The position numbers and the translations under genes are program-made. A stretch of DNA of 28,011 nt from a virus: the IMG/VR virus record IMGVR_UViG_3300009431_000109, positions 1 through 28,011 of that record. One strand, 5' to 3'. How positions within the stretch are numbered: the first letter of the stretch is position 1; each line of letters opens with the position of its first letter. This document shows, piece after piece, positions 7,420 to 14,548 of this stretch. Below the pieces are notes generated by a model, which saw nothing but the letters and a program-made list of their open reading frames with translations, searched no databases and had not been told where the DNA came from.

Positions 7420-7475
7420 CGGGCCCGTCGTCGGGCCCGCCGGGCTGCGCCCGGAAGCGTCGGCCGTTGGCCGAC
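7420..7475. other. Three consecutive GC-rich hairpins
   Basis: Between the 171-aa virion gene and the zinc-finger gene lie: GTCGGCC-gtt-GGCCGAC (7459-7475), CCGGGC-tgc-GCCCGG (7440-7454), and CGGGCCCG-tcgt-CGGGCCCG (7420-7439). No T-run follows on the minus strand. The last hairpin is 14 bases from the next start, so it may affect translation of the finger gene as well as mRNA stability. Confidence 0.6.
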
Positions 7476-7502
7476 CGTTAAACGATCGCGTCGGGCGCGG
7501 CG

Positions 7503-8018
7503 CTAGGCCGTGGCGCCGACGATCGTGATCTTGTACTTGCCCTCGAGGGTCGACTCCTCGGTCATCGTGATCTTGTCGCCGGTCCCGGCGGTGACCGTCC
7601 ACCCGGCGCCGGGGTGGGACAGGAGGACCGACCCGCCGGCGGGGATGTTGAGTTGATCCGAGGCGTCGGCGAACGGGCCGGTAAACCCGTTGGCCGCCGC
7701 CGGCGAGATCGAGATCACCGACGCGGTGGTCGACGTGTTCTCGATCAGGATCGCCTTGACGTCGACGAACGTCACCGTGTCGCCGAAGGCGTCGGCCAGG
7801 GACCCGGCCAGGTCGAGGTCCTCGGTCGCGTCGGCCGCGAGGGTCCGCTCGTCGGCCCAGATCACGTCGGCCTGGCCGGATCCGGTCCCGGCGGTCAGCG
7901 CGTCGGCCGCCGCGTGGGAAAACGATTGGGTGACGTCCTGGAAGTCGGTGCTCTTGGCGACCGTCGCCCGGACCGAGGCGGCGATCGTCGTGTTGCTTAA
8001 CGTCTGGGCGGTGGCCAT
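7503..8018 (-). CDS. Beta-rich tail or virion protein (171 aa)
   Basis: The sequence is rich in Thr, Ala, Asp and Gly. Its C-terminal half (IENTSTTASVISISPAAANG and AGWTVTAGTGDKITM) has the look of a beta-sandwich virion surface protein. It has the strong CGAAAGGAC ribosome site and is flanked by hairpins on both sides, which suggests high expression. It could be a second tail tube protein, a tail decoration protein, or a structural protein of unknown place. I do not recognise a family. Confidence 0.65.
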   Translation of the reverse strand: MATAQTLSNTTIAASVRATVAKSTDFQDVTQSFSHAAADALTAGTGSGQADVIWADERTLAADATEDLDLAGSLADAFGDTVTFVDVKAILIENTSTTASVISISPAAANGFTGPFADASDQLNIPAGGSVLLSHPGAGWTVTAGTGDKITMTEESTLEGKYKITIVGATA

Positions 8019-8075
8019 GTCGGCGTCCTTTCGTTCGGCCCCGGCGGCCGCGGCCTGGCCCGGGGTGTCGTCTGT

Positions 8076-8909
8076 CTAAAGTCCGGTGATCACGATCGGG
8101 GCGTTGGTCCCGTCGTAGACGGCCGTGGTGACCCGTTCCTCGACGGCCGGGGCCCCGCCGATGCTCCGGACGGTGGTCAGTTCCTCGTTGAAGGTAAACG
8201 TGATCGGGTTGGCGGCGCGGAACCCGCCGGACGCGACGTCGGTGATCGCCAGGGACCCGCACGACCCGATCCCGAGGTCGCTGAGCGTGTGGTAGCGGTG
8301 CGAGATCACCGGCTGGATCGCGTCGATCGCGACGTGGGTGAACCAGGGCTCCCCGTCGGAGCGCAGGGGCGTGGCGACGATCCCGGTGTCGATCTCGAAC
8401 CCGATCAGGCCGAGGTCGGCCGCGGTGACGACGTACATCTCCTCGGTGGTGCACGCCGCGTCGGTCTGGGCCGTGGCGGTGGTGTACGGGTCGTTGTCGC
8501 CGTCGGCGGACAGGGCGATGATCTCGAACGTCGCCGACGCCAGGCCGTCGCCGCCGGCGGCCAGGGACCGCCACAGGACCAGGCCGGCGGTAAAGGTGAT
8601 CGTGATCGAGGCGTTGGTCTCGAACGTCCCGCCGTCGGCGCGCTTCTTGAAGTACAGGTGGACGTCGTTGGCCCCGGTGCCGATGTCGGTCCCGGTCAGG
8701 GGCGCGGCCCCCAGGGCGGTCTTGACCGCCTCGGTGGTGAACGTGGCGCGGACGTCCTCGAGGTCGACCCCGGCGGCGCGGTTGTAGGGGCTGCCCGAGT
8801 CGCGGGCGAGGAACTCGGTGATCGAGTCGCTGACCGACCCGTCGGTGATCTGGCCGATCACCGTCGATCCGATCTGGACGGCGTGGAGGGCGTAACTGGA
8901 TTGGATCAT
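8076..8909 (-). CDS. Probable tail tube or major tail protein (277 aa)
   Basis: A beta-rich protein with the pattern of tail tube subunits: an N-terminal strand pair (YALHAVQIGSTVIGQITDG), long loops, and a last strand pair (ITFTFNEELTTVR). It follows the neck and terminator genes and precedes the chaperone position and tape measure, the place of the major tail protein in siphoviruses. The identification rests on position and composition more than on motifs. The ribosome site is weak (GGAT). The neighbouring 171-aa protein is an alternative candidate for an abundant tail protein. Confidence 0.55.
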   Translation of the reverse strand: MIQSSYALHAVQIGSTVIGQITDGSVSDSITEFLARDSGSPYNRAAGVDLEDVRATFTTEAVKTALGAAPLTGTDIGTGANDVHLYFKKRADGGTFETNASITITFTAGLVLWRSLAAGGDGLASATFEIIALSADGDNDPYTTATAQTDAACTTEEMYVVTAADLGLIGFEIDTGIVATPLRSDGEPWFTHVAIDAIQPVISHRYHTLSDLGIGSCGSLAITDVASGGFRAANPITFTFNEELTTVRSIGGAPAVEERVTTAVYDGTNAPIVITGL

Positions 8910-8913
8910 GGTT

Positions 8914-9390
8914 TTATCCGATCGTTTGGGTTTCCGTGGTCTTGTTGGCGTTCAGGCGGGCGGTGATCTCGCGGTCGAGGACCGTCGCCATGTCCTCGGC
9001 CTCGGCCGGGGTCACGGCGATCAGTTCGGCGGCCTTGTCCGGCTGGCCGGCCTTGCGGTAGGCGTAGAGGTAGCGCGGGCCCTTCAGCGCGACCCGGGCC
9101 CCGCGGCCGGTGGCCGTCACGCGGGCCATCCGGGTCACCATCCGTTCCATCTCGCCGCTGTAAACCAGGGGCCGGCGGTGGCCGTGGACGCGGCGCTTAC
9201 GGTCGCGGTACTTCGCCGTCCGCTTGCGGTACTTGTAGCGGCCGGCGGCGGCGGGGGTGAAGTGACCCGGGAGGGTCTTGTCGTGCCAGGTGGCGCCGAC
9301 GACGGCCAGGGAGGCCTTGGCCGCCGCGCGGAGGTCCTTTTTCAGGACGCCCGGGCCGCCGGTGTATCGGATCTGCGCGCGGAGGGCCAT
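8914..9390 (-). CDS. Neck/tail-completion protein, HK97 gp10-like or virion morphogenesis type (158 aa)
   Basis: A small, very basic protein. WHDKTLPGHFTPAAAGRY near residue 35 and RRPLVYSGEMERMV near 73 are typical of phage neck and virion-morphogenesis proteins. The C-terminal helix is Ala/Glu/Asp-rich. The start at 9390 has GGGGGGA about eight bases upstream and lies one base past the previous stop; a longer reading from 9414 would overlap that gene by 23 bases. It acts most likely at the head-tail interface. Confidence 0.65.
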   Translation of the reverse strand: MALRAQIRYTGGPGVLKKDLRAAAKASLAVVGATWHDKTLPGHFTPAAAGRYKYRKRTAKYRDRKRRVHGHRRPLVYSGEMERMVTRMARVTATGRGARVALKGPRYLYAYRKAGQPDKAAELIAVTPAEAEDMATVLDREITARLNANKTTETQTIG

Positions 9391-9391
9391 C

Positions 9392-9886
9392 CTAGTCCCC
9401 CCAATCGATTTCAAACGCGACCTGGTAGAAGTCGCCCTCGCCGTCGTCGTCGGACCGGGCGGGGGCGGCGATCATCCGGATCCCGCGGACCCGGAGGTGG
9501 TCGGCCGACGCGGCGCGGGCCTTGATCTCGGCCAGGATCTCGCCGAGGACCGTCAGAAACGCGGTGTGGGCGGCCTCGCGGGCCGCGGCGGTGGCCGCGG
9601 TGTTGGCGTCGGCGACGTCGGCCTCGAGGATAAACAGGATGCTCCCGGCGTCGGAGAACCCGCTGGTCGAGATCCGCGTCATGTCGCGGACCGTGCCCTG
9701 GTCGATCACGGCGAACGGCCGGGCGCCGGCGATCTCGGTGGCCCCGAGGATCGGGGTGTAGACGTGGGCCATCGCCCCGTCGATGGTCGTGGCGCCCACC
9801 AGCGTCCGAAACGCCGGGCAGGTCGCCAGGAGGGTCCGGAAGTTGGCCACCGGGCCCCAGATCAGGTTTTCGCGCGGGATCGTCAT
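9392..9886 (-). CDS. Tail terminator/completion-type protein (164 aa)
   Basis: The N-terminus (NFRTLLATCPAFRTLVGA) and the C-terminal strand pattern (GEGDFYQVAFEIDWG) match the usual form of phage tail terminator or minor tail proteins, which cap the tail tube before head joining. A helical middle part (AATAAAREAAHTAFLTVLGEI) fits. It has no clear ribosome site at the ATG at 9886. It lies 12 bases after the membrane protein and one base before the next gene. Confidence 0.65.
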   Translation of the reverse strand: MTIPRENLIWGPVANFRTLLATCPAFRTLVGATTIDGAMAHVYTPILGATEIAGARPFAVIDQGTVRDMTRISTSGFSDAGSILFILEADVADANTAATAAAREAAHTAFLTVLGEILAEIKARAASADHLRVRGIRMIAAPARSDDDGEGDFYQVAFEIDWGD

Positions 9887-9898
9887 TTTTCGGGTCGG

Positions 9899-10459
9899 CT
9901 AGTCGGTGTCCATCGGGTCGGGTTTTTCGGGTCGGGCCGGCGGCGGCGGGTCGCCGTGGGTCACGGAGCGCAGGTGGGCCTTGCGCTTGACGGTGCGGAC
10001 CGCGGCGCCCGTCGCGGCGTCCTGGACGGCCCGGACGGTGTCGTCGAAGTCGACCAGGACGTGCGGGGCGTGGGCCTTGATCCGGTTCCGGCCGGCCTGG
10101 ACGGACTCGACCAGGTTCTTGATCGTCCGGGCCGGGCGCAGGCGGCCCCACAGGACGCCGCCGATCGCCCCGGCCGGGCCCAGGAGGGAAAGCAGGACCG
10201 CGACGGTCGCGTCGATCGCGTCGGCGGTCTCGCCGGCCGGATCGGGCGATTGCGGATTGCGGATTTCGGATTGCGGATTTCGGCCGTCGGCGGCGGGGTG
10301 CGTTGTCGGGGAATCCGCACTCCGCACTCCGCGATCCGCAATCGGATGCGGCGGCCAGTAACACCCGGGGCAGACCAGGGCCGCGGCGGCCAGGCCGAGG
10401 ATCGCGCAGGCGGCGATCGCCAGGGCGATCAGGACGGCGGTCTGTCGGTAGGTGATCAC
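9899..10459 (-). CDS. Membrane protein carrying an inserted repeat pair (186 aa)
   Basis: The start is GTG at 10459, well supported by GGAGG nine bases upstream. Residues 8-28 form a hydrophobic helix (VLIALAIAACAILGLAAAALV). A Cys-Pro-Gly-Cys follows, so this is a membrane anchor, or less likely a lipoprotein signal. Residues about 39-71 are encoded by an inverted pair of GCGGATT repeats and read IADRGVRSADS and later RNPQSEIRNPQS. A second hydrophobic stretch (VAVLLSLLGPAGAIGGVLWG) lies at about 87-106, and the C-terminus is basic and then Pro-rich. The repeats keep the frame open. It may be a holin or spanin-like partner of the preceding gene, but this is uncertain. Confidence 0.65.
   Translation of the reverse strand: MITYRQTAVLIALAIAACAILGLAAAALVCPGCYWPPHPIADRGVRSADSPTTHPAADGRNPQSEIRNPQSPDPAGETADAIDATVAVLLSLLGPAGAIGGVLWGRLRPARTIKNLVESVQAGRNRIKAHAPHVLVDFDDTVRAVQDAATGAAVRTVKRKAHLRSVTHGDPPPPARPEKPDPMDTD
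10247..10344. repeat. Inverted pair of GCGGATT-type repeats inside a coding sequence
   Basis: The left arm (10247-10283) begins CGATTGCGGATTGCGGATTT. The right arm (10311-10344) is its imperfect reverse complement and ends GCGATCCGCAATCG. Both arms share CGATTGCGGAT at the outer edge and match at roughly 28 of 34 positions. A 27-base loop lies between. The pair lies in frame in the 186-aa membrane protein gene. Confidence 0.75.
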
Positions 10460-10463
10460 GGCG

Positions 10464-10829
10464 CTATCCTCCGCCCGCCAGGTGGGTCACGATCGCCCAG
10501 ATCACGGCCGCGGCGACCGAGCCGCCGAGGGCCGAGACGACGGCGATCAGGAGCTTGACGTGGCCGCTGAGGCGGTCGTGTTTGCGGACCAGGCCGATGT
10601 GGCCGTTGTCGTCGCCGTGGACGGTGGTGTCGAGGCGGGCCAGGATGTCGGCCGACTGGCGGAGCTGGAGGACGATCCCCGCCTCGCCGCCGATCGGGTC
10701 CCCGACGACGGCGGTGTGGATCGCCTCGAGCTTGGCGGTGTTGCTGATGCACTTGCGGGCCTGGGCGGCCTGGGCGGCCGCGACGGCGTCGATCCGCTCG
10801 GCGGTCTGTGTCGGGTTCGGTTCGGTCAT
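10464..10829 (-). CDS. C-terminal membrane protein, holin-like/XhlA-like (121 aa)
   Basis: Residues 1-85 are soluble and helical (LQLRQSADILARLDTTV), and residues about 92-117 form a single hydrophobic helix (LLIAVVSALGGSVAAAVIWAI). This layout, an amphipathic coil and then a C-terminal membrane anchor, is that of XhlA-type proteins that act with holins. It is followed within four bases by another membrane protein, so the pair may be lysis accessory genes placed between head and tail genes. No endolysin is adjacent, so the lysis reading is unproven. The start forms ATGA with the large virion gene. Confidence 0.55.
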   Translation of the reverse strand: MTEPNPTQTAERIDAVAAAQAAQARKCISNTAKLEAIHTAVVGDPIGGEAGIVLQLRQSADILARLDTTVHGDDNGHIGLVRKHDRLSGHVKLLIAVVSALGGSVAAAVIWAIVTHLAGGG

Positions 10830-12556
10830 GGGGCACTCACCATCTCGCCGGCGTACCGGACGGTCGGGGCCAGGAGATTAAGCGGGCTCGGCCGCTGGGG
10901 GTACACGTCGCCGATCGCGTCGCGGATCGGGTCCAGTTTCGGCCGGCCGTAGCGGTCGGGGTGGCCGATCCCCGGCCGGGCCGTCGCGTCGCCCTGGCCG
11001 GTGTCGCAGTTTCCGCCGGCGGTCGGGACGCCGATCGCGTCGATCCCGGCCGAGGCCGAGGCGATGCACCGGGTCTCGGTGCCGGTGACGGTGCCGGCGA
11101 CGATGCAGTTTTCCGCGTCGCCGGTGATCGTGACGTTGGCCCCGATCGTGCATCGCCGGACGGCCGAGGCCGCGTCGTTGGAGATGTCGATCGCCTTGGC
11201 CGCCGCGGCCGAGAGGTCCACGGCGTCGAGGACGATCGGGTTTCCGTTCGTGTCGGCGATGTCGTCCTTGAGGACCTTGGTGCCGCCGGCGATTTCGAGG
11301 CCGGCCCGGATCGCCAGGCGGCACCCGTTGGTCCAGGTCGTCCCGATCGGGAATGTGTCGTTGTCGGCGTAGTTGAAATACAACTTGACCGAGTCGACCG
11401 CCGCGTCGGTCCAGGTGACCGTCGGCGCCGCGGTCGCCGTGTCGCCGGTGTAGAGGCGATCGTAACAGAACCCGCCGAGGCCGCCGGCCAGGCGGGTCCG
11501 CTTGGAGGTGGCGGCCAGGGGGACCGAGACGCCGTCGGCGCCGGTGGCCCGGATCCAGTCGTCGCCGACGATCACGCGGATGTCGCCGTCGAGGGTGGCC
11601 ACGGCGGCGAAAAGCTCGTTGACGGTCTTTTCGGCCGTCAGCTCGAAGGTGTGGGCGTAGTCGAGGCCCGTCCCGTCGAAGGTGAACGTCTCGGAGATCG
11701 TGGCGAAGTCCTCGGGCGTGACCGCGTCGCGGCCGGTCGAGGCCCGCGTGAGGACGACCGTCTGGGCGCATGTGAAGCCGCGGGTCTCGGGGTCGTAGGT
11801 CTCGCCGTCGGCCGTCCAGGTCTCGGTGACCGACGTCTGGAGGCACGTCGCGGCGTTCTGATGGCGGCCGCCGATGTAGTCGCCGGCGTCGTCGATGTTG
11901 TACGCGAAGGCGAACACGGATTCGTAGTTGTTGGCGTCGGCGACGTAGGTGATCGCCTGGCGGGTCCCGACGATCGCCGCGTCGGCGCCGTCGGCGGGGG
12001 TGCCGGTGGAGTTGTAGGCGAGGATCGTGGCGAACCGGATCCCCAGGCCGTCGCCGGATCCGCCGATGCGGACCGTGTCGCCGGCGAGGTCGATGTCGAA
12101 CGTTGCCGACCGGCATCGGCTGCCCCAGATCGAGTCGTTGAGGATCGAGGTATCGATCCCCGGCTGGGCGCCGGCGTCGGTGGTCACGGCCAGCGTCCCG
12201 CCGGTGGCGCTGTAGGAGTAGGAGACGATGCACTTGTCGTATCCGGCCGGGACGTTCCATTCGTGCCAGGCCCCGGCGGCGCCGTTGTAGCGGTAGAACC
12301 CGCGCCACTTGTCGCCGGTCTGGCCGGTGGTGTAGGCGGTCAGGGCCGTCGGGCCCTGGTCGTCGCCGCCCCAGGTGCCAAACCACGCCGGGCGCAACTC
12401 GCCGGCCTCGATGTAGGTGATCGGCAGGACGTTCTCGAGTTGGACCGACCGGGCGGCCCATCCCTTCGTCGGGTCGTCCGGGCACGCCGTGATCACGGTG
12501 ATCGTGTTGTCGACCGTGTCCTCCCAGAGGTAGTTCCCGACGCGGGCGTTCGGCAT
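10826..12556 (-). CDS. Large beta-rich virion protein, possible receptor-binding or fibre protein (576 aa)
   Basis: Nearly the whole protein is predicted beta by eye, with many Thr, Asp, Gly and Ala and several aromatic residues. Residues 1-130 look like a lectin- or Ig-like domain (FYRYNGAAGAWHEWNVPAG). Residues about 420-545 show short strands with regular turns (ANVTITGDAENCIVAGTVTG) suggesting a parallel beta-helix, and GHPDRYGRPKLDPIRDAIGD resembles the end of such helices. Ten or so Cys are present, unusual for a cytoplasmic protein. CGAAAGGA precedes the start. Its place among head and tail genes suggests a virion surface protein; the ligand is unknown. The stop overlaps the next start as ATGA. 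Confidence 0.7.
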   Translation of the reverse strand: MPNARVGNYLWEDTVDNTITVITACPDDPTKGWAARSVQLENVLPITYIEAGELRPAWFGTWGGDDQGPTALTAYTTGQTGDKWRGFYRYNGAAGAWHEWNVPAGYDKCIVSYSYSATGGTLAVTTDAGAQPGIDTSILNDSIWGSRCRSATFDIDLAGDTVRIGGSGDGLGIRFATILAYNSTGTPADGADAAIVGTRQAITYVADANNYESVFAFAYNIDDAGDYIGGRHQNAATCLQTSVTETWTADGETYDPETRGFTCAQTVVLTRASTGRDAVTPEDFATISETFTFDGTGLDYAHTFELTAEKTVNELFAAVATLDGDIRVIVGDDWIRATGADGVSVPLAATSKRTRLAGGLGGFCYDRLYTGDTATAAPTVTWTDAAVDSVKLYFNYADNDTFPIGTTWTNGCRLAIRAGLEIAGGTKVLKDDIADTNGNPIVLDAVDLSAAAAKAIDISNDAASAVRRCTIGANVTITGDAENCIVAGTVTGTETRCIASASAGIDAIGVPTAGGNCDTGQGDATARPGIGHPDRYGRPKLDPIRDAIGDVYPQRPSPLNLLAPTVRYAGEMVSAP

Positions 12557-12574
12557 CGCGGCGATCCTTTCGCG

Positions 12575-12597
12575 GGTTTCGGTTTCGGTTTCGGTCA
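12575..12597. repeat. Hexanucleotide repeat (TTTCGG)3
   Basis: Three tandem TTTCGG units lie between the 12595 stop and the ribosome site of the next gene. The last unit on the minus strand merges into that gene's CGAAAGGA site, so changes in copy number would alter the leader but not remove the site. Confidence 0.55.
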
Positions 12598-13041
12598 GCG
12601 CAGGAAGGCGACCCGGGCGTAGAACGTCCCGCCGTCGGCGGCCGCCAGGGCGATCAGGATGTAGGACCCGGGCGTGACGGCCACGCGGAGCGGGTCCTTC
12701 GCGTTTTTCTCGGTCCCGGTCGTCAGGCCGAAGGCGGCCTGGTCGACGGTGCCGGTCTGCTCGGCGGCCGGGATCGTGACCTCGGTGCTCCGGATCATCG
12801 TCGCGACGGTCGGCGTGGCGGCCGAGAACTCGGCGACGACCAGGGTCCCGCCCTGGCCGGCGGTGGTGTTCATCAGCCAGACGTCCAGGACGTCGGACCC
12901 GGCGCGGTGGAGGACCTCGGCGCCGCCGGCGACCAGGTCCGCGGCCGTGGCGTCGACTTGCAGGGCGCTGGAGGCCCCGCCGCCGTCGTAGACGGCCTGG
13001 CCGACGGCGTCGCCGGCGATCCGTTCGGAAAACTGTCTCAT
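12595..13041 (-). CDS. Virion-associated hypothetical protein (148 aa)
   Basis: A beta-rich protein with Gly/Thr/Ala-rich loops. It has no membrane segment or Cys motif. Segments such as DVLDVWLMNTTAGQGGTLVVAEF and PGSYILIALAAADGGTFYARV look like a jelly-roll or immunoglobulin-like sandwich. GAGG lies about eight bases before the start at 13041. Lying between head-tail genes and a large beta-rich protein, it is likely a structural or fibre-associated protein. I do not recognise a family. Confidence 0.65.
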   Translation of the reverse strand: MRQFSERIAGDAVGQAVYDGGGASSALQVDATAADLVAGGAEVLHRAGSDVLDVWLMNTTAGQGGTLVVAEFSAATPTVATMIRSTEVTIPAAEQTGTVDQAAFGLTTGTEKNAKDPLRVAVTPGSYILIALAAADGGTFYARVAFLR

Positions 13042-13098
13042 CGTGCGCCTCGTTTCGTTTTTCGGCCCGGGCGGTCTTGACGTCGCCGGGTGCGTCCG

Positions 13099-13122
13099 CC
13101 GGGCCGCTCGTCGGCGGCCCGG
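13099..13122. other. GC-rich hairpin in the gap 13042-13141
   Basis: Perfect 9-bp arms CCGGGCCGC and GCGGCCCGG with a 6-base loop, between the head-tail joining gene and the 148-aa virion gene. It has no minus-strand T-run nearby. It is one of several such hairpins in the structural region. Confidence 0.55.
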
Positions 13123-13141
13123 TCGCGGGGTCTGTATTCGG

Positions 13142-13513
13142 TTATCTCGGGATCCGGTGGCCTTCGCGGGTCCGTTCGGCGTGTTCGGTGCGTTTGAGGT
13201 CGAGTTGCCAGTAGTCGCCGCCGCCGACGGCGGCCGGGGCGGTGACGATCGTCCAGACGGACGAATCGGCGGCCACGGTGATCGTCTCGCCGCGGACCGG
13301 GGCGGCCACGGACGCGGCGGGGATCGTGCAGGTGGCCCGCCGGACGGTGGCCCGCCCGTCGCGGACCTCCTCGGTCGCCGGCGGGTCGGCGGCGAACGTC
13401 GCCGCCGCGATCGCGGTGGCGGTGCCGTCCGCGGCCGTGTGCGTGACGGCCTGGCCGAAAACGGTCGCGACCGTCGCGGCGGCGGCGCTCATGATGTCGG
13501 CGATAGCAACCAT
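13142..13513 (-). CDS. Probable head-tail joining protein (123 aa)
   Basis: The N-terminus is a helical Ala-rich segment (MVAIADIMSAAAATVATVF). Beta strands follow, ending VWTIVTAPAAVGGGDYWQLDL, with a basic tail. Size, composition and position after the decoration gene suit a head-tail connector of the gpFII type, but similarity is weak by eye. Neither the ATG at 13513 nor the one at 13492 has a ribosome site; the repeat at 13516-13550 occupies that place. Translation may therefore be weak or leaderless-like, or the start may differ. Confidence 0.6.
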   Translation of the reverse strand: MVAIADIMSAAAATVATVFGQAVTHTAADGTATAIAAATFAADPPATEEVRDGRATVRRATCTIPAASVAAPVRGETITVAADSSVWTIVTAPAAVGGGDYWQLDLKRTEHAERTREGHRIPR

Positions 13514-13515
13514 GT

Positions 13516-13550
13516 CGAAGGTCCAAGGTCCAAGGTCTAACGTCTAACGG
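13516..13550. repeat. CCAAGGT-type tandem repeat before a head-tail gene
   Basis: The plus strand reads AGGTCCAAGGTCCAAGGTC and then TAACGTCTAACGG: three AAGGTC-like and two TAACG-like units. It directly precedes the 13513 start on the minus strand and leaves that gene without a ribosome site. Confidence 0.65.
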
Positions 13551-13570
13551 CGCCGCGCGGTGGGCCCCGC

Positions 13571-13598
13571 GACGGCCGGACCTCCATGTCCGACCGCC
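13571..13598. other. Hairpin after the decoration gene
   Basis: Eleven-base arms GACGGCCGGAC and GTCCGACCGCC around a 6-base loop; in the minus-strand RNA they pair with two G-U wobbles. A second small GC hairpin (CCCCG/CGGGG) lies at 13603-13616. The 157-base gap also contains the two repeats listed separately and no gene. Confidence 0.5.
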
Positions 13599-13636
13599 CG
13601 GGGCCCCGCTGCGGGGTTTTCTTCCGGGCGGGCGCG

Positions 13637-13670
13637 GATTCCGCACTCCGAAATCCGCACTCCGCAATCG
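13637..13670. repeat. GCGGATT-type repeat immediately after the decoration gene
   Basis: Starting one base after the TAG stop, the minus strand reads CGATTGCGGAGTGCGGATTT and continues CGGAGTGCGGAATCC. It matches the left arm of the repeat pair at 10247-10344 at about nine positions in ten, in the same order, so these are copies of one element. Confidence 0.7.
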
Positions 13671-14396
13671 CTAGGCCTCGGCGGCCCAGGTGCCGCGCTC
13701 CTGGGTGACGATCCATCCGTCGGCGGTGCCGTAGACCAGGTGGATGAAGTCGTTGGCCTTGGCCGTAGCCTTGGTCAGGACGCGGTCCTTGTCGTCGACG
13801 CCGGCCAGGTCGGCGCCCATGATCTTGTCATTGGCGTTGGGGCTGACGGTGATGATGCTGACCCCGTCGGCGGCGCCCATCATGATCACGAACTCGAACC
13901 CGGTGGCCACGGCCGGCAGGGTGATCGCCTTGGCGTCGGTGTCGACGAGCATGATCTTCCCGCTGTCCTGGATGTCGAGGGTCTTGTTGCCGCTGACGGC
14001 CTCGACGGTGCGGCCGGCCAGGATCGCCACCAGGTCGGCGGGGATCTTGTTCAGGTCCACGCGGATCGTGGCCGAGGTGGCCGTCGCGTCGGTGATCGCC
14101 GTGCCCATGATGAAATCGGCCGCGGCGAGCTTGGTCGTGCCGGCCCCGGTGGTGGACCCGCCGTAGGGGGTCCCGTCGTTGTCGAAGCCGACGACGGCGC
14201 CGGCCGAGGCGCCGAAGGCGACGAACTCGACGTCGAACTGGCCGTCGGTGTAGATGTCGCCGGTCCCGCCGGCGGCGATGTCGGCGATGCAGACGCCGGC
14301 CTCTCCGTCGTGCCACACGACGTCGCCGGCGGTGCGGGCCGAGGCGCTGTAGTACCGCTTGGTCTTGGTGTTGTCCTGGTAGAGGGTCGCTTCCAT
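13671..14396 (-). CDS. Capsid decoration-type protein with DUF2190-like N-terminus (241 aa)
   Basis: Residues 1-75 resemble DUF2190 capsid decoration proteins (LYQDNTKTKRYYSASA and then GDVVWHDGEAGVCIADI). The middle is Thr/Gly/Ala-rich. The C-terminal about 100 residues form a separate beta-rich domain (GKIMLVDTDAKAITLPAV and DGWIVTQERGTWAAEA), of a type seen in virion surface proteins. It begins with CGAAAGGAC and follows the capsid gene, the usual place for a decoration protein that stabilises the shell. Its TAG stop is followed immediately by a GCGGATT-type repeat. Confidence 0.75.
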   Translation of the reverse strand: MEATLYQDNTKTKRYYSASARTAGDVVWHDGEAGVCIADIAAGGTGDIYTDGQFDVEFVAFGASAGAVVGFDNDGTPYGGSTTGAGTTKLAAADFIMGTAITDATATSATIRVDLNKIPADLVAILAGRTVEAVSGNKTLDIQDSGKIMLVDTDAKAITLPAVATGFEFVIMMGAADGVSIITVSPNANDKIMGADLAGVDDKDRVLTKATAKANDFIHLVYGTADGWIVTQERGTWAAEA

Positions 14397-14483
14397 GGTG
14401 GTCTGGTCCTTTCGGTCAGGGGTCCGTTTTCGGTTTTGCTGGGTCGATCAAGGTCGGTCAGGTTCGGTCGTCCGTCGGCCGCC

Positions 14484-14512
14484 GGCCGGGGACCGTCGCG
14501 GGGTCCCCGGCC
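14484..14512. other. GC-rich hairpin after the capsid gene
   Basis: Perfect 11-bp arms, GGCCGGGGACC and GGTCCCCGGCC, with a 7-base loop, in the 152-base gap between capsid and decoration genes. There is no T-run on the minus strand, so it may protect the upstream mRNA end or reduce read-through rather than terminate fully. The rest of the gap holds only the ribosome site of the next gene. Confidence 0.6.
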
Positions 14513-14548
14513 CGACGCGGCCGGTCGGTTGGGTTTTTCGTGCTGCGG

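Noticed and set aside
13600-13626. Plus-strand terminator-like hairpin (CCCCG-ctg-CGGGG followed by TTTT)
   Set aside because: No plus-strand gene is present to need it. The T-run is short and on the wrong strand for the operon.
13038-13667. Minus-strand 209-aa open frame spanning the head-tail joining gene
   Set aside because: It overlaps the better supported 13142-13513 gene in another frame. Its product is Arg/Asp-rich low complexity and includes translated repeats.
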